Assembly (NCBI RefSeq): GCF_030294945.1
Contig: NZ_AP018448.1
Coordinates: forward strand, 1,178,001 to 1,242,000
From: Streptomyces graminofaciens
GTDB lineage: Bacteria; Actinomycetota; Actinomycetes; Streptomycetales; Streptomycetaceae
Direction: 5' to 3'
DNA: 64,000 bases
Below, piece by piece: positions 28,274-35,917 of this stretch. The notes under the pieces were generated by a model that saw only the letters and a program-made list of their open reading frames with translations, did not search any database and was not told the DNA's origin. Made by a program: the position numbers and the translations under genes. The first letter of the stretch is position 1, and each line of letters begins with the position of its first letter.

Positions 28274-29289
28274 CCGCTCTGTACGTCCAGGACGTGACCC
28301 TGCGGGACGGTATGCACGCCGTCCGCCACCGCTACACCGTCGACCAGGCCCGAGCCATCGCGGCCGCCCTGGACGCCGCCGGTGTGGCCGCCATCGAGAT
28401 CGCCCACGGCGACGGTCTGTCGGGCTCCAGCATCAACTACGGTGTCGGCGCCCACACCGACTGGGAGTGGATCGAGGCGGTCGTGGGCGCCACGCGCACC
28501 GCGATCCCCACCACCCTTCTGCTGCCCGGCATCGGCACGGTCCACGACCTCAAGCAGGCGCACGCCCTCGGAGTCCGTTCGGTGCGTGTCGCCACGCACT
28601 GCACGGAGGCCGACATCTCCGCCCAGCACATCGCCGCCGCGCGGGAGCTGGGCATGGACGTCGCCGGGTTCCTGATGATGTCCCACATGGCGGAGCCCGC
28701 CGAACTCGCCCGCCAGGCCAAGCTGATGGAGTCGTACGGCGCGCACTGTGTGTATGTCACGGACTCCGGCGGCCGTCTCACCATGGACGGCGTACGCGAC
28801 CGCTTCCGCGCCTACCGCGATGTCCTCGACCCTGCGACCGAGCTGGGCATCCACGCCCACCACAACCTCGCGCTCGGTGTCGCCAACACCGTCGTCGCCG
28901 TCGAGAGCGGGGCCGTACGCGTCGATGCCTCGCTCGCCGGGCAGGGCGCCGGGGCGGGCAACTGCCCCCTGGAGGCGTTCGTCGCGGTCGCCGACCTCAT
29001 GGGCTGGGAGCACGCCTGCGACCTGTTCCCGCTGATGGACGCCGCCGACGATCTCGTACGACCGCTCCAGGACCGGGAGGTCCGAGTGGACCGAGAGACG
29101 CTCAGCCTCGGCTACGCGGGGGTGTACTCCAGCTTCCTGCGCCACGCGGAGTCGGCCGCCGCCCGCTACGGCCTCGACACCCGCACCATCCTGGTGGAGG
29201 TCGGGCGGCGGGGCATGGTCGGCGGCCAGGAGGACATGATCACCGACATCGCGCTGGACCTGGCCGCCCGCGCGGAGAGCACGTCCTGA
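28270..29289 (+). CDS. mhpE: 4-hydroxy-2-oxovalerate aldolase
   Basis: 339 residues from GTG 28270. The HMGL-like TIM barrel shows [15 protein letters not shown] (metal and substrate binding Arg-Asp), [20 protein letters not shown] and [15 protein letters not shown] (metal-binding His-x-His), followed by the C-terminal communication domain. It cleaves 4-hydroxy-2-oxoacids to pyruvate and an aldehyde. Operon order hydratase-dehydrogenase-aldolase is the standard lower pathway for catechol or sterol-ring breakdown. No ring-cleavage dioxygenase is found in this window. Confidence 0.95.
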   Translation: MTALYVQDVTLRDGMHAVRHRYTVDQARAIAAALDAAGVAAIEIAHGDGLSGSSINYGVGAHTDWEWIEAVVGATRTAIPTTLLLPGIGTVHDLKQAHALGVRSVRVATHCTEADISAQHIAAARELGMDVAGFLMMSHMAEPAELARQAKLMESYGAHCVYVTDSGGRLTMDGVRDRFRAYRDVLDPATELGIHAHHNLALGVANTVVAVESGAVRVDASLAGQGAGAGNCPLEAFVAVADLMGWEHACDLFPLMDAADDLVRPLQDREVRVDRETLSLGYAGVYSSFLRHAESAAARYGLDTRTILVEVGRRGMVGGQEDMITDIALDLAARAESTS

Positions 29290-29308
29290 TCCGGGGCGGT
29301 GGAGAGGC

Positions 29309-29349
29309 GGCCGGGGCCCGGTGCGTAGGGGTCGCACCGGGCCCCGGCC
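29309..29349 (+). terminator. Strong hairpin after the meta-cleavage operon
   Basis: A 17-bp perfect stem (29309-29325 with 29333-29349, core GGGGCCCGGTGCG/CGCACCGGGCCCC) and a 7-nt loop lie 20 bp after the aldolase stop. There is no T-run, as is common in Streptomyces. Confidence 0.8.
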
Positions 29350-29431
29350 TTCGGCGGCACAACGAGTGTGCGTGGCTCAGCAGGTCGCCGCAGTCGCGCG
29401 GCGGACCGTACGGCCGTCGCCCGCCAGGGCC

Positions 29432-29477
29432 TGTCCGGCGATTCCCGTCGGCGTCCGCGGACGGGAATCGTCGGACA
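29432..29477 (-). terminator. Hairpin at the end of the LuxR-type gene
   Basis: TGTCCGGCGATTCCCGT (29432-29448) pairs with ACGGGAATCGTCGGACA (29461-29477), with one mismatch/wobble and a 12-nt loop. It lies just past the stop of the minus-strand regulator at 29482. Confidence 0.6.
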
Positions 29478-29481
29478 CCCC

Positions 29482-30249
29482 CTAGGCGCAGCGTCGTACG
29501 GCGGTGCCCGTCGTGCTCGGGGTGAAGCCGCGGCCCCGTCTCGTCGCCGTCGGCGTGGGGTGGGGGGCGGCGGGCGGCGGTGCGGCGTCCAGCCAGTGGA
29601 GCACCGCCTGGGTGCGGCCGGAGACGCCGAGCTTGGTGTAGATGCCGCTGAGATAGTTGCGGACGGTCTTCACCGTGAGGCACATCCGCTGCCCTATCTC
29701 CGAGACCCCGAGTCCGCTGGCGATCAGGTCCATGACCTGTCGTTCGCGCGGTGACAGGGTTCCGCGCAGCCGTTCCTGCCGAGCGGCCGGAGCGGCGGGG
29801 TGTGCGGCGGCGGGGGCGAGGTCCCGGCAGAGCGCCCTGACGGTCGGGGAGACCAGGGTGTGGCGCTGGGCGGTGCTCCACAGGGCGTGCATGAGGGTCC
29901 AGCCGTCGTAGTCCCCCTCGACCAGGCAGCTGGTCACGCCGAGGCGGAACACGTCACCGATCTCCCTGAGGCCGTCCACGGAGCAGACGAGGAGAAGCGG
30001 GGGCGCGTCCGTGCCCAGCGGTGCCAGATACCGGGAGACGTCACGGGCCGCCTCCGCGCCGCGCACCAGCACGAGATGGCACGGTCCGTCGAGGAGTTCG
30101 CCGTACGGGGAGGAGACGTGGCGCAGCCGTATCCCGTCGTCCCGGCTCAGAAGGTCCCCGTGCGGCCAGTCCCCCTCGTCACCGACCACGGCCACGTCGA
30201 GGGTGAAGGACGGCCCAAGGGCCGGAACCGGAACCGCAGCCGTGACCAT
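29482..30249 (-). CDS. LuxR-type regulator with degenerate receiver-like domain
   Basis: 255 residues from ATG 30249 (MVTAAVPVP); AAGG lies about 12 bases upstream. The N-terminal ~140 residues have the length of a receiver but lack its phospho-acceptor pattern (LVLVRGAEAARDVSRYLAPLG, LLLVCSVDGLREIGDVFRLGV). The C-terminal helix-turn-helix is clear: LSPRERQVMDLIASGLGVSE, IGQRMCLTVKTVRNYLSGIYTKLGVSGR. A Pro/Thr-rich tail follows. It is divergent from the response regulator gene and shares a twin-dyad intergenic region, suggesting phosphorylation-independent control near the RiPP-like cluster. Confidence 0.8.
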   Translation of the reverse strand: MVTAAVPVPALGPSFTLDVAVVGDEGDWPHGDLLSRDDGIRLRHVSSPYGELLDGPCHLVLVRGAEAARDVSRYLAPLGTDAPPLLLVCSVDGLREIGDVFRLGVTSCLVEGDYDGWTLMHALWSTAQRHTLVSPTVRALCRDLAPAAAHPAAPAARQERLRGTLSPRERQVMDLIASGLGVSEIGQRMCLTVKTVRNYLSGIYTKLGVSGRTQAVLHWLDAAPPPAAPHPTPTATRRGRGFTPSTTGTAVRRCA

Positions 30250-30392
30250 CGAGCACCGCACCTTGCATTCCTTCCGCCGGGAACGAGGACGACCGGGCGC
30301 GCTCCCGCTGGGGTTGGCGCCCTGCCCGTCCGAACCGCTGCGGACGGACGGGCTGTCGTCTTGGACTGTCCTCCGGCGCAGCTCAGGCGACC

Positions 30393-30439
30393 ATCGGCCG
30401 TTCGGCCGATTTCCCGGAGCCGGCGTCGGCCGAACGGCC
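30393..30439. promoter_or_regulatory. Twin dyads between divergent LuxR-type genes
   Basis: ATCGGCCGTTCGGCCGAT (30393-30410) is a perfect 18-bp palindrome. A second dyad, GGCCG-AA-CGGCC (30428-30439), has its centre 32 bp away. Both share GGCCG-N2-CGGCC and lie between the starts at 30249 (minus) and 30536 (plus). Confidence 0.5.
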
Positions 30440-30535
30440 ATGCCGTCCGCTCCGGGACCGACGATTGATCACGGATACCACGGACTTGGCGGTATTCGAC
30501 CAGGAGTTCGGCCCTTCTATGGAAGGATCAGCGGC

Positions 30536-31210
30536 GTGAGCAGCACCCGTATCCGTGTCCTCATCGCCGACGACCAGGACCTGGTCCGCGTCGGTTTCCG
30601 GCTCATCCTCGACGCCCAGGAGGGCATCGATGTGATCGGCGAGGCCGCCGACGGGCTCACCTGCCTGGACATGGTCCGGCAACTGCGGCCGGATGTCTGT
30701 CTGGTGGACATCCGGATGCCGGGACTGGACGGCCTGGAGGTGACCCGGCGCCTGGCCGGGCCCGGGGTCGTCGACCCGGTGCAGGTGGTGGTGATCACGA
30801 GCTTCGACCACGACGACTACATCAACACCGCCCTGCGCAACGGGGCTTGCGGCTTCCTGCTCAAGGACGCCACCCCGGCCCTGCTGGTCGAGGCGGTACG
30901 GGCCGCGGCGCGTGGTGACGCGCTGGTCTCGCCCGCGGTGACCGTCCGGCTGCTGAAGCGCCTGGAGGAGCAGACGTCCTCGTCGCGGTCCGGCTCGGAC
31001 CCGTCCGGGTCGCCGCTCAGTGCCCGGGAGCTGGAGGTCGTCCAGCGCGTGGCGGTGGGCCGCACCAACCAGGAGATCTGCGACGAGCTGTTCCTGTCCC
31101 TCTCGACGGTCAAGACCCACCTGGGCAAGATCCACGGCAAGCTCGGCGTACGCAACCGCGTCGAGGTGGCCGCCTGGGCCTGGGCGAACGGCGCCGTCCG
31201 AGCGGGATGA
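30536..31210 (+). CDS. NarL/LuxR-family response regulator
   Basis: 224 residues from GTG 30536, preceded by GGAAGGA. Receiver domain: RVLIADDQDLVRVGF, phospho-acceptor Asp in VCLVDIRMPG, Ser/Thr switch in VVITSFDHDD and Lys in FLLKDATP. C-terminal helix-turn-helix: LSARELEVVQRVAVGRTNQE, ICDELFLSLSTVKTHLGKIH. It pairs with the HisKA_3 kinase at 31453, 242 bp downstream on the same strand, and is well placed to control the downstream RiPP-like cluster. Confidence 0.93.
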   Translation: MSSTRIRVLIADDQDLVRVGFRLILDAQEGIDVIGEAADGLTCLDMVRQLRPDVCLVDIRMPGLDGLEVTRRLAGPGVVDPVQVVVITSFDHDDYINTALRNGACGFLLKDATPALLVEAVRAAARGDALVSPAVTVRLLKRLEEQTSSSRSGSDPSGSPLSARELEVVQRVAVGRTNQEICDELFLSLSTVKTHLGKIHGKLGVRNRVEVAAWAWANGAVRAG

Positions 31211-31298
31211 CCCCAACTGCCGTACACCGCCGCACTGTTGTGTGGCGCGGACACACTCGGGACGGGCGGACGGCCGTACGAACGTGACGGCCCTACTC

Positions 31299-31362
31299 AC
31301 ATGACGGCAGTGCGGACATGACGGCAGTGCGGACATGACGGCCGTGCGTACATGACGGTCAG
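31299..31362. repeat. 17-bp tandem repeats upstream of the kinase gene
   Basis: Two identical copies of ACATGACGGCAGTGCGG (31299-31315 and 31316-31332) are followed by a variant ending GGCCGTGCGT (31333-31349) and a partial fourth copy (from 31350). A degenerate copy precedes them. They lie between the regulator and kinase genes and could be iterated binding sites or a slippage product. Confidence 0.85.
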
Positions 31363-31452
31363 ACGGGAAGAAGTCCGGCAACCGGTCGTGTCCATGCCCA
31401 CAGATCCGGCGAACGGCCCGCGCGGCGACAGAGGCTTACATACGCTCGCCCC

Positions 31453-32727
31453 ATGACCCACTCGGCACCCTCGCACCTCCCACGGCGCGCCCTTCGTGTC
31501 GGCCTCGGTGCGTTGTACGCGGCGCTCGGTCTGTTGTGGCTGCTCGACGTCGAGTTGGTCTGGCTCCAGCAGCAGCACCTCAGTGATTGGCTGCCCACAC
31601 TGACCGGTCCGATCGCGGTGGCGTTGCTCCTCATGCCGCAGCGATGGCTCACCACGGAGTGGCGGGCGGGGGTGGCCGCGGTCGGCTCGTCGGTGCTGAC
31701 GGTGGCCACCATCGTGGTCGGGCGGTCGATGCCCGACTGGGGGCTGGTGGAGACGGCGTGTTTACTCATCCTGCTGGCCCGCACCTGCCGCACCGTCAGG
31801 CAGCCCGGTATCGCCCTCGTCCTGTCGGCGGGGCTCGGTGCCGCCGTGATAGACGAACCGCTGCGGTCCGAGGGGACCGGGATCACCCTGACGTATCCGT
31901 TCCTGCTGACGTTCGCCGTCGGGGCCGCGATCGGCACAGGGTGCTACCAACGCTCCATGGACGCCCGGCGGGCACGTTCGGTGGCCGCGGCACGGCTCGC
32001 CGAGCGGCTCCAACTCGCCCGCGAACTACACGACTTCGTCGCCCATCACGTCACCGGCATCGTCGCGCAGGCGCACGCGGCCGGCGTCATCCACCAGAGC
32101 GCGCCCCAGCAGATCGGGCCCATCCTGCAGAACATCGCGGAGGCCGGCCAGCAGACGCTGGACTCGATGCGCCGTCTGGTCCGGGTGCTGCGCGAGGACA
32201 AGGAGTCCCCGGCCGAGGCCGTCGTACGCCGGGGCGGGCGCGGTCGCGGTCGCTCCGACGAACCGAAGCCGGTCCTCACCGAGTTGGCCCCGCTCCTCAC
32301 CGATCTGGTCGCGTCGTTCAGCGAGCCGGGCGACGGGACGGTGGCGCGGCTGGAGATCTCCGCCGTCGCCCGCCGCAGTCTCGTCGCGCCCGAGGTGGAA
32401 TCGGCGGTGCATCGTGTGGTGCAGGAGGCCCTGACCAATGTGCGCCGGCACGCCCCGGGCACCCAGGCCACCGTACGCGTCCACCGGACCGACGACGGGC
32501 TGCTCCGGGTCGACGTCCACAACACCGAGGCCCGGGTGCCGGTGGGCGTCCCGACCGGGGGCCACGGCGGCTTCGGCCTCACCGGTCTGCGGGAGCGGGC
32601 GTACGCCGTGGGCGGCACCTTCACGGCGGGCCCTGGTGACGACGGCGGCTGGTGGGTCATCGCCCACTTCCCGACCGCCCAGGACCCGGCCATGCCCCGG
32701 GCCCGCCATGCGAGCGGTGCCCGTTAG
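31453..32727 (+). CDS. Sensor histidine kinase, NarX/DesK (HisKA_3) type
   Basis: 424 residues. About five or six hydrophobic helices occupy residues 12-165, then a cytoplasmic kinase: phosphoacceptor His in LARELHDFVAHHVTGIVAQAH, and HATPase_c with EALTNVRRHAPG and GGFGLTGLRERAYAVGG. It is the obvious partner of the response regulator upstream. A TTA leucine codon at 31762-31764 (residue 104) suggests dependence on the bldA tRNA, tying the system to late growth. It ends at a 16-bp bidirectional hairpin. Confidence 0.92.
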   Translation: MTHSAPSHLPRRALRVGLGALYAALGLLWLLDVELVWLQQQHLSDWLPTLTGPIAVALLLMPQRWLTTEWRAGVAAVGSSVLTVATIVVGRSMPDWGLVETACLLILLARTCRTVRQPGIALVLSAGLGAAVIDEPLRSEGTGITLTYPFLLTFAVGAAIGTGCYQRSMDARRARSVAAARLAERLQLARELHDFVAHHVTGIVAQAHAAGVIHQSAPQQIGPILQNIAEAGQQTLDSMRRLVRVLREDKESPAEAVVRRGGRGRGRSDEPKPVLTELAPLLTDLVASFSEPGDGTVARLEISAVARRSLVAPEVESAVHRVVQEALTNVRRHAPGTQATVRVHRTDDGLLRVDVHNTEARVPVGVPTGGHGGFGLTGLRERAYAVGGTFTAGPGDDGGWWVIAHFPTAQDPAMPRARHASGAR

Positions 32728-32761
32728 GGCCAAGGGGCCCGTACTTTCTCCGCGTCAGCAG

Positions 32762-32799
32762 CCGTGCCGCTCACCGGTGGAACCCGGTGAGCGGCACGG
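32762..32799. terminator. Bidirectional terminator hairpin
   Basis: CCGTGCCGCTCACCGG (32762-32777) pairs perfectly with CCGGTGAGCGGCACGG (32784-32799) around a 6-nt loop. It separates the convergent kinase and small LuxR genes. Confidence 0.8.
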
Positions 32800-32841
32800 A
32801 AGCGGTCGGATGTGGTTGTCGCGGAGACGGGGCTCGGGCCA

Positions 32842-33189
32842 TCACCGTCCAGGACCTTCGCCGCGCACCTTCGTCGGGCAGGTGAGGCGAAACGTCTCTT
32901 CGGGGTCGCCGCCGCTCGGTCGCGCGGAGGACCACTCCGTACGGATGGCGAGCACACCGGCGCGCAGTGCCCGCACCACCAGATGGGTGCGGTTCTTGGC
33001 GCTCAGCTTGTCCCTGATGCTGGACAGGTGCGCGCCCACCGTGCGGGGCGAAATCGACAGGGAGGCGGAGATCTCCGAATCCGACATGCCGTGTGCCGCC
33101 AGGAGTAATATCTCGCGTTCCCGGGGGCTGAGCTGTTCGGAACGATTTCCTGCCGCTCCCGCCTCGGGCAATGAACTGTCCAGGCTCAT
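32842..33189 (-). CDS. Small LuxR-type DNA-binding protein
   Basis: 115 residues from ATG 33189, preceded by GGGAG. Nearly the whole protein is a LuxR helix-turn-helix: LSPREREILLLAAHGMSDSE, ISASLSISPRTVGAHLSSIRDKLSAKNR (about 20-70), with short tails and no receiver or ligand domain. Stand-alone LuxR domains often act as cluster-situated activators. It lies next to the RiPP-like cluster and reads away from it, leaving a 554-bp region before the oxidoreductase gene. Confidence 0.85.
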   Translation of the reverse strand: MSLDSSLPEAGAAGNRSEQLSPREREILLLAAHGMSDSEISASLSISPRTVGAHLSSIRDKLSAKNRTHLVVRALRAGVLAIRTEWSSARPSGGDPEETFRLTCPTKVRGEGPGR

Positions 33190-33743
33190 GTCGCTCCCTG
33201 AAGAGGTGCGCCGCACGGATGGACGGGCGCTGATTCTCTCCGGAATGCCGACCGGGAGCGGTACACAGCTCGGGGCACGATCGATGTCAAATCCATGTGG
33301 GTGGATTTCCCTTCCGTGGAACCGTTTCCGTGGCGCGGTGACGACGAAGGACAGGTGTTCTCGGTCATGTCCTCGTACCGGCGCTCGACACGGACCGCAC
33401 TCGCCGAATTCACCGTTTCGCGGAGGCGGTGAGCAGATGCTGACACAACTCTGAGAAATTTCACAGAAACGTCCCGCCCAATGAAAGAGCGGCTCTCCGG
33501 AACCCCTCCCCCCGGAAGCCTCGCCCCGCCCTCGCCCGGTGATGAATCGGCCGCGACATCCGCCCAGGTAAGGCGGCGAATCGGAGGAGAGCAGTTCCGC
33601 TTCGATGGAGGCGCCGGGGAGCCGGATCAGCCGCCACTAGGTAATTTTGCGAATCGCACGGAACACACGCACCGTCTAACCTCGCAACCCACCCGAACAA
33701 CGCCCGGCCGGCGACGCTTCGGCCCTCATCGAGAGGAGCCCAC
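33190..33743. promoter_or_regulatory. Divergent regulatory region before the RiPP-like cluster
   Basis: No supported gene lies here. It contains a near-palindrome TGAGAAA/TTTCACA at 33452-33465 and the first of three TAGGTA elements (33638-33643, followed by ATTTTGCGAAT). An open frame at 33481-33747 has no ribosome-binding site and unlikely composition. Confidence 0.5.
33638..33655 (+). promoter_or_regulatory. TAGGTA element, copy 1
   Basis: TAGGTAATTTTGCGAATC lies 106 nt before the oxidoreductase start at 33744. It shares TAGGTA(A/T)TTT and a downstream AAT with copies at 35305 and 40805, each 102-111 nt before the first gene of a transcription unit. Confidence 0.5.
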
Positions 33744-35180
33744 ATGAGCACGGCCATCGTGGTCGGCAGCGGCCCCAACGGTCTGGCGGCGGCGGTCGCA
33801 CTCGCCCGGGAGGGTGTGGAGGTCACCGTGCTGGAGGCCGCCCCCACCATCGGCGGCGGTACGCGTACCAGCGAACTGACCCCGGGCCTTCTCCACGACC
33901 ACTGCTCGGCGACCCATCCCATGACCGTCGGATCCCCCTTTCTGCGCACCCTGGACCTGGAGCGTCACGGGTTGCGGTGGCGCCTCCCGGAGATCGACTG
34001 CGTCCATCCGCTGGACTCGGGCGACGCCGGGGTGCTCCACCGGTCGGTGACGGGCACGGCGGACGGCCTGGAGGAACGGGACGGACGGATGTGGCAGCGG
34101 TTGTTCGGCCCGGTCGCGGGTCATTACGACGCGCTCGCCGAGGACCTCATGCGCCCCCTCCTCCACCTGCCGAAACACCCCCTGCCCATGGCCGCGTTCG
34201 GCGCGTCGGCGCTGCTGCCGGCCGGTGTGGTGGCCCGGCTGTGGCGCTCCGAGCGCGCCCGCGCCCTGTTCGCGGGGGTCGCGGCGCACGCGTTCCGCCC
34301 GTTCCACCGCCCCATGACGGCCGCCGTCGGACTGATGATCATCGGCGCCGGGCACCGGCACGGCTGGCCCGTGGCCGCGGGCGGCTCCCGGGCGATCAGC
34401 GACGCGCTCGCCGCCCTGCTGGCCGACCTCGGTGGCCGGATCGAGACCGGTGTGCCGGTGCGGTCCATGGCGCAGCTACCGCCGGCCGACGTGGTCCTCT
34501 TCGATCTCGCCCCGCGTGCGGTCGCCGAGATCGTGGGGGACCGGCTGCCGGGACGGGTCGCACGCGCGTACCGCCGGTTCCGGCACGGTCCCGGTGCCTT
34601 CAAGGTCGATTTCGCGGTCGATGGCGGTGTCCCATGGCGCAACGAAGCGGCGCGTCGGGCCGGCACGGTGCACCTCGGCGGCCCCTACGACGAGGTCGCC
34701 CACACCGAACGGATGATCCACGCCGGCCGGATGCCCACGCGGCCCTTCGTGCTGGTCGGCCAGCAGTATCTGGCCGATCCCCAGCGGTCCGACGGCGACG
34801 TCCACCCCGTGTGGACGTACGCCCACGTGCCCCATGGCTACGACGGCGACGCCACGGAGGCCATCGTCGGTCAGATCGAACGGTTCGCCCCCGGCTTCCG
34901 CGAGCGGGTCCTCGCCATGTCCGTCCGCCCGCCGTCCGGCTTCGAGGAGTACAACCCGAACTACGTCGGCGGAGACATCGTCACGGGAGCGAACACCGCG
35001 CTCCAGCTCGTGATGCGGCCCCGTATAGCCCTGGATCCCTACAGCACCGGAGTTCCGGGCCTTTTCATCTGCTCCGCCGCGACGCCGCCCGGGGCCGGCG
35101 CCCACGGCATGTGCGGGGCGGGAGCGGCGGCCTCGGCCCTGCGCCATCTGCGCGCGACAAAACAGACCGTGAACAGCTGA
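33744..35180 (+). CDS. Phytoene-desaturase-like NAD(P)/FAD oxidoreductase of the RiPP-like cluster
   Basis: 478 residues; GAGAGGAG lies before the ATG. FAD Rossmann start IVVGSGPNGLAAAVALAREG, VLEAAPTIGGGTRT, and the C-terminal GVPGLFICSAATPPGAGAHGMCGAGAA are typical of CrtI-like flavoproteins. I recall a phytoene-dehydrogenase-like enzyme in some linaridin clusters, so it may modify the peptide redox state, but a carotenoid role is not excluded; no prenyl-chain genes are nearby. It has its own TAGGTA element and T-run terminator, so it is transcribed separately from the precursor. Confidence 0.85.
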   Translation: MSTAIVVGSGPNGLAAAVALAREGVEVTVLEAAPTIGGGTRTSELTPGLLHDHCSATHPMTVGSPFLRTLDLERHGLRWRLPEIDCVHPLDSGDAGVLHRSVTGTADGLEERDGRMWQRLFGPVAGHYDALAEDLMRPLLHLPKHPLPMAAFGASALLPAGVVARLWRSERARALFAGVAAHAFRPFHRPMTAAVGLMIIGAGHRHGWPVAAGGSRAISDALAALLADLGGRIETGVPVRSMAQLPPADVVLFDLAPRAVAEIVGDRLPGRVARAYRRFRHGPGAFKVDFAVDGGVPWRNEAARRAGTVHLGGPYDEVAHTERMIHAGRMPTRPFVLVGQQYLADPQRSDGDVHPVWTYAHVPHGYDGDATEAIVGQIERFAPGFRERVLAMSVRPPSGFEEYNPNYVGGDIVTGANTALQLVMRPRIALDPYSTGVPGLFICSAATPPGAGAHGMCGAGAAASALRHLRATKQTVNS

Positions 35181-35197
35181 TCGCATTCCACCCGATG

Positions 35198-35230
35198 TCA
35201 CTCCCGGCCACTGCCGGGAGTGATTTTTTT
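35198..35230 (+). terminator. Canonical intrinsic terminator
   Basis: TCACTCCCGGC (35198-35208) pairs with GCCGGGAGTGA (35213-35223) around CACT and is followed by seven T residues (35224-35230). It ends the oxidoreductase transcript before the precursor promoter region. Confidence 0.9.
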
Positions 35231-35415
35231 GTGCGCGATTACGCGCAAAGAACCTGTACGTAAAAAACAGGGCCAGCGTTCATGTGAACTGCGCCACCCG
35301 GGATTAGGTATTTTCCACAATGTGCGACCGGACGCCGCTGGGGCATTGTTTCTTTCACGAAAGCGGCACCGGAGAAACAAGACTCCGGGTAATCAGTTCC
35401 GAAAGGAAAAAGGAA
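35231..35415 (+). promoter_or_regulatory. AT-rich leader region of the precursor gene
   Basis: This region is clearly more AT-rich than its surroundings. It holds dyads TGCGCG-ATTA-CGCGCA (35232-35247) and GTTCA-TG-TGAAC (35278-35289), then TAGGTA copy 2 at 35305-35322 (TAGGTATTTTCCACAATG), 111 nt before the start codon. The ribosome-binding site AAAAAGGAA directly precedes ATG 35416. Confidence 0.6.
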
Positions 35416-35724
35416 ATGAGCCACATCGCGAAGGCAGTGGACAGCCTGAACCTCCCCGTGGAGGGGATCATCCTGGGGGCCGCCCGCCCCACCCTGGGCA
35501 CTCCGCGTATCGGTCGGGCCGGGCGTGGCGCCGGTGGCGGTGCCGGTCGCGGCCTCGCCGCACTGGGTGCGATCGCGGACCTCGCCGGTGTCGCCGGCGG
35601 TGTCGGCGCGACGGTCGGTGCCGCGTCCACCGTGGAGGCGGCCAACGCCTCCGTGGCAGCGGACCAGGCCGTGGCCCAGGCCGCGGCGGACGTCGCCGCG
35701 GGCGCTGGTGCTCCGCCGGCCTGA
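35416..35724 (+). CDS. Candidate linaridin-like RiPP precursor peptide
   Basis: 102 residues with a strong AAAAAGGAA ribosome-binding site. The N-terminus MSHIAKAVDSLNLPVEGIIL looks like a leader. It is followed by PTLGTP (residues 25-30), matching the PxxxTP motif I recall from linaridin precursors, which in cypemycin spans the leader/core cleavage. The rest is extremely Gly/Ala-rich (GRAGRGAGGGAGRG, ADVAAGAGAPPA), with no Cys and only four Thr and four Ser overall. That is few for a linaridin, whose Thr residues become dehydrobutyrine. It is followed by a hairpin and then the modification genes. Small-ORF status is secure; class is inference. Confidence 0.7.
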   Translation: MSHIAKAVDSLNLPVEGIILGAARPTLGTPRIGRAGRGAGGGAGRGLAALGAIADLAGVAGGVGATVGAASTVEAANASVAADQAVAQAAADVAAGAGAPPA

Positions 35725-35830
35725 TCACATTGCCCCGATCCGGGGTCTGTCAGCTCGTAAGAAAGCAGAGGCCGCCCGAATCAAGCGGTGCGACAAGTCT
35801 GTAGGAGCTGACGCGAGAAGTGCTTGAAGA

Positions 35831-35863
35831 CTGCCGGGCCAGAGGCCTGTTCTGGCCCGGCAG
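35831..35863 (+). terminator. Hairpin between precursor and modification genes
   Basis: CTGCCGGGCCAGA (35831-35843) pairs perfectly with TCTGGCCCGGCAG (35851-35863) around a 7-nt loop. Partial readthrough would give excess precursor transcript over enzyme transcript, a common arrangement in RiPP operons. Confidence 0.7.
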
Positions 35864-35917
35864 CGCACTGCAAAGGGAAAGATTCCTCCGGCGGAGGCTA
35901 TCACGATTGGGGTTCCA

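Noticed and set aside
31299..31362. CRISPR array
   Set aside because: The repeats are directly contiguous 17-bp units with no spacers and no cas genes nearby.
33186..33464. 92-codon minus-strand ORF upstream of the small LuxR gene
   Set aside because: Its start lies in a near-palindrome and it has no ribosome-binding site or recognisable domain.
33481..33747. 88-codon ORF ending on ATGA with the flavoprotein gene
   Set aside because: No ribosome-binding site, Pro/Arg-rich composition, and it would contain the TAGGTA element; more likely leader sequence.
33744..35180. Carotenoid biosynthesis cluster
   Set aside because: Only a CrtI-like flavoprotein is present; no phytoene synthase, GGPP synthase or cyclase, and neighbours fit a peptide cluster.
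35416..35724. Lanthipeptide or thiopeptide precursor
   Set aside because: The ORF has no Cys and no LanB/C/M, YcaO or radical SAM gene is nearby.
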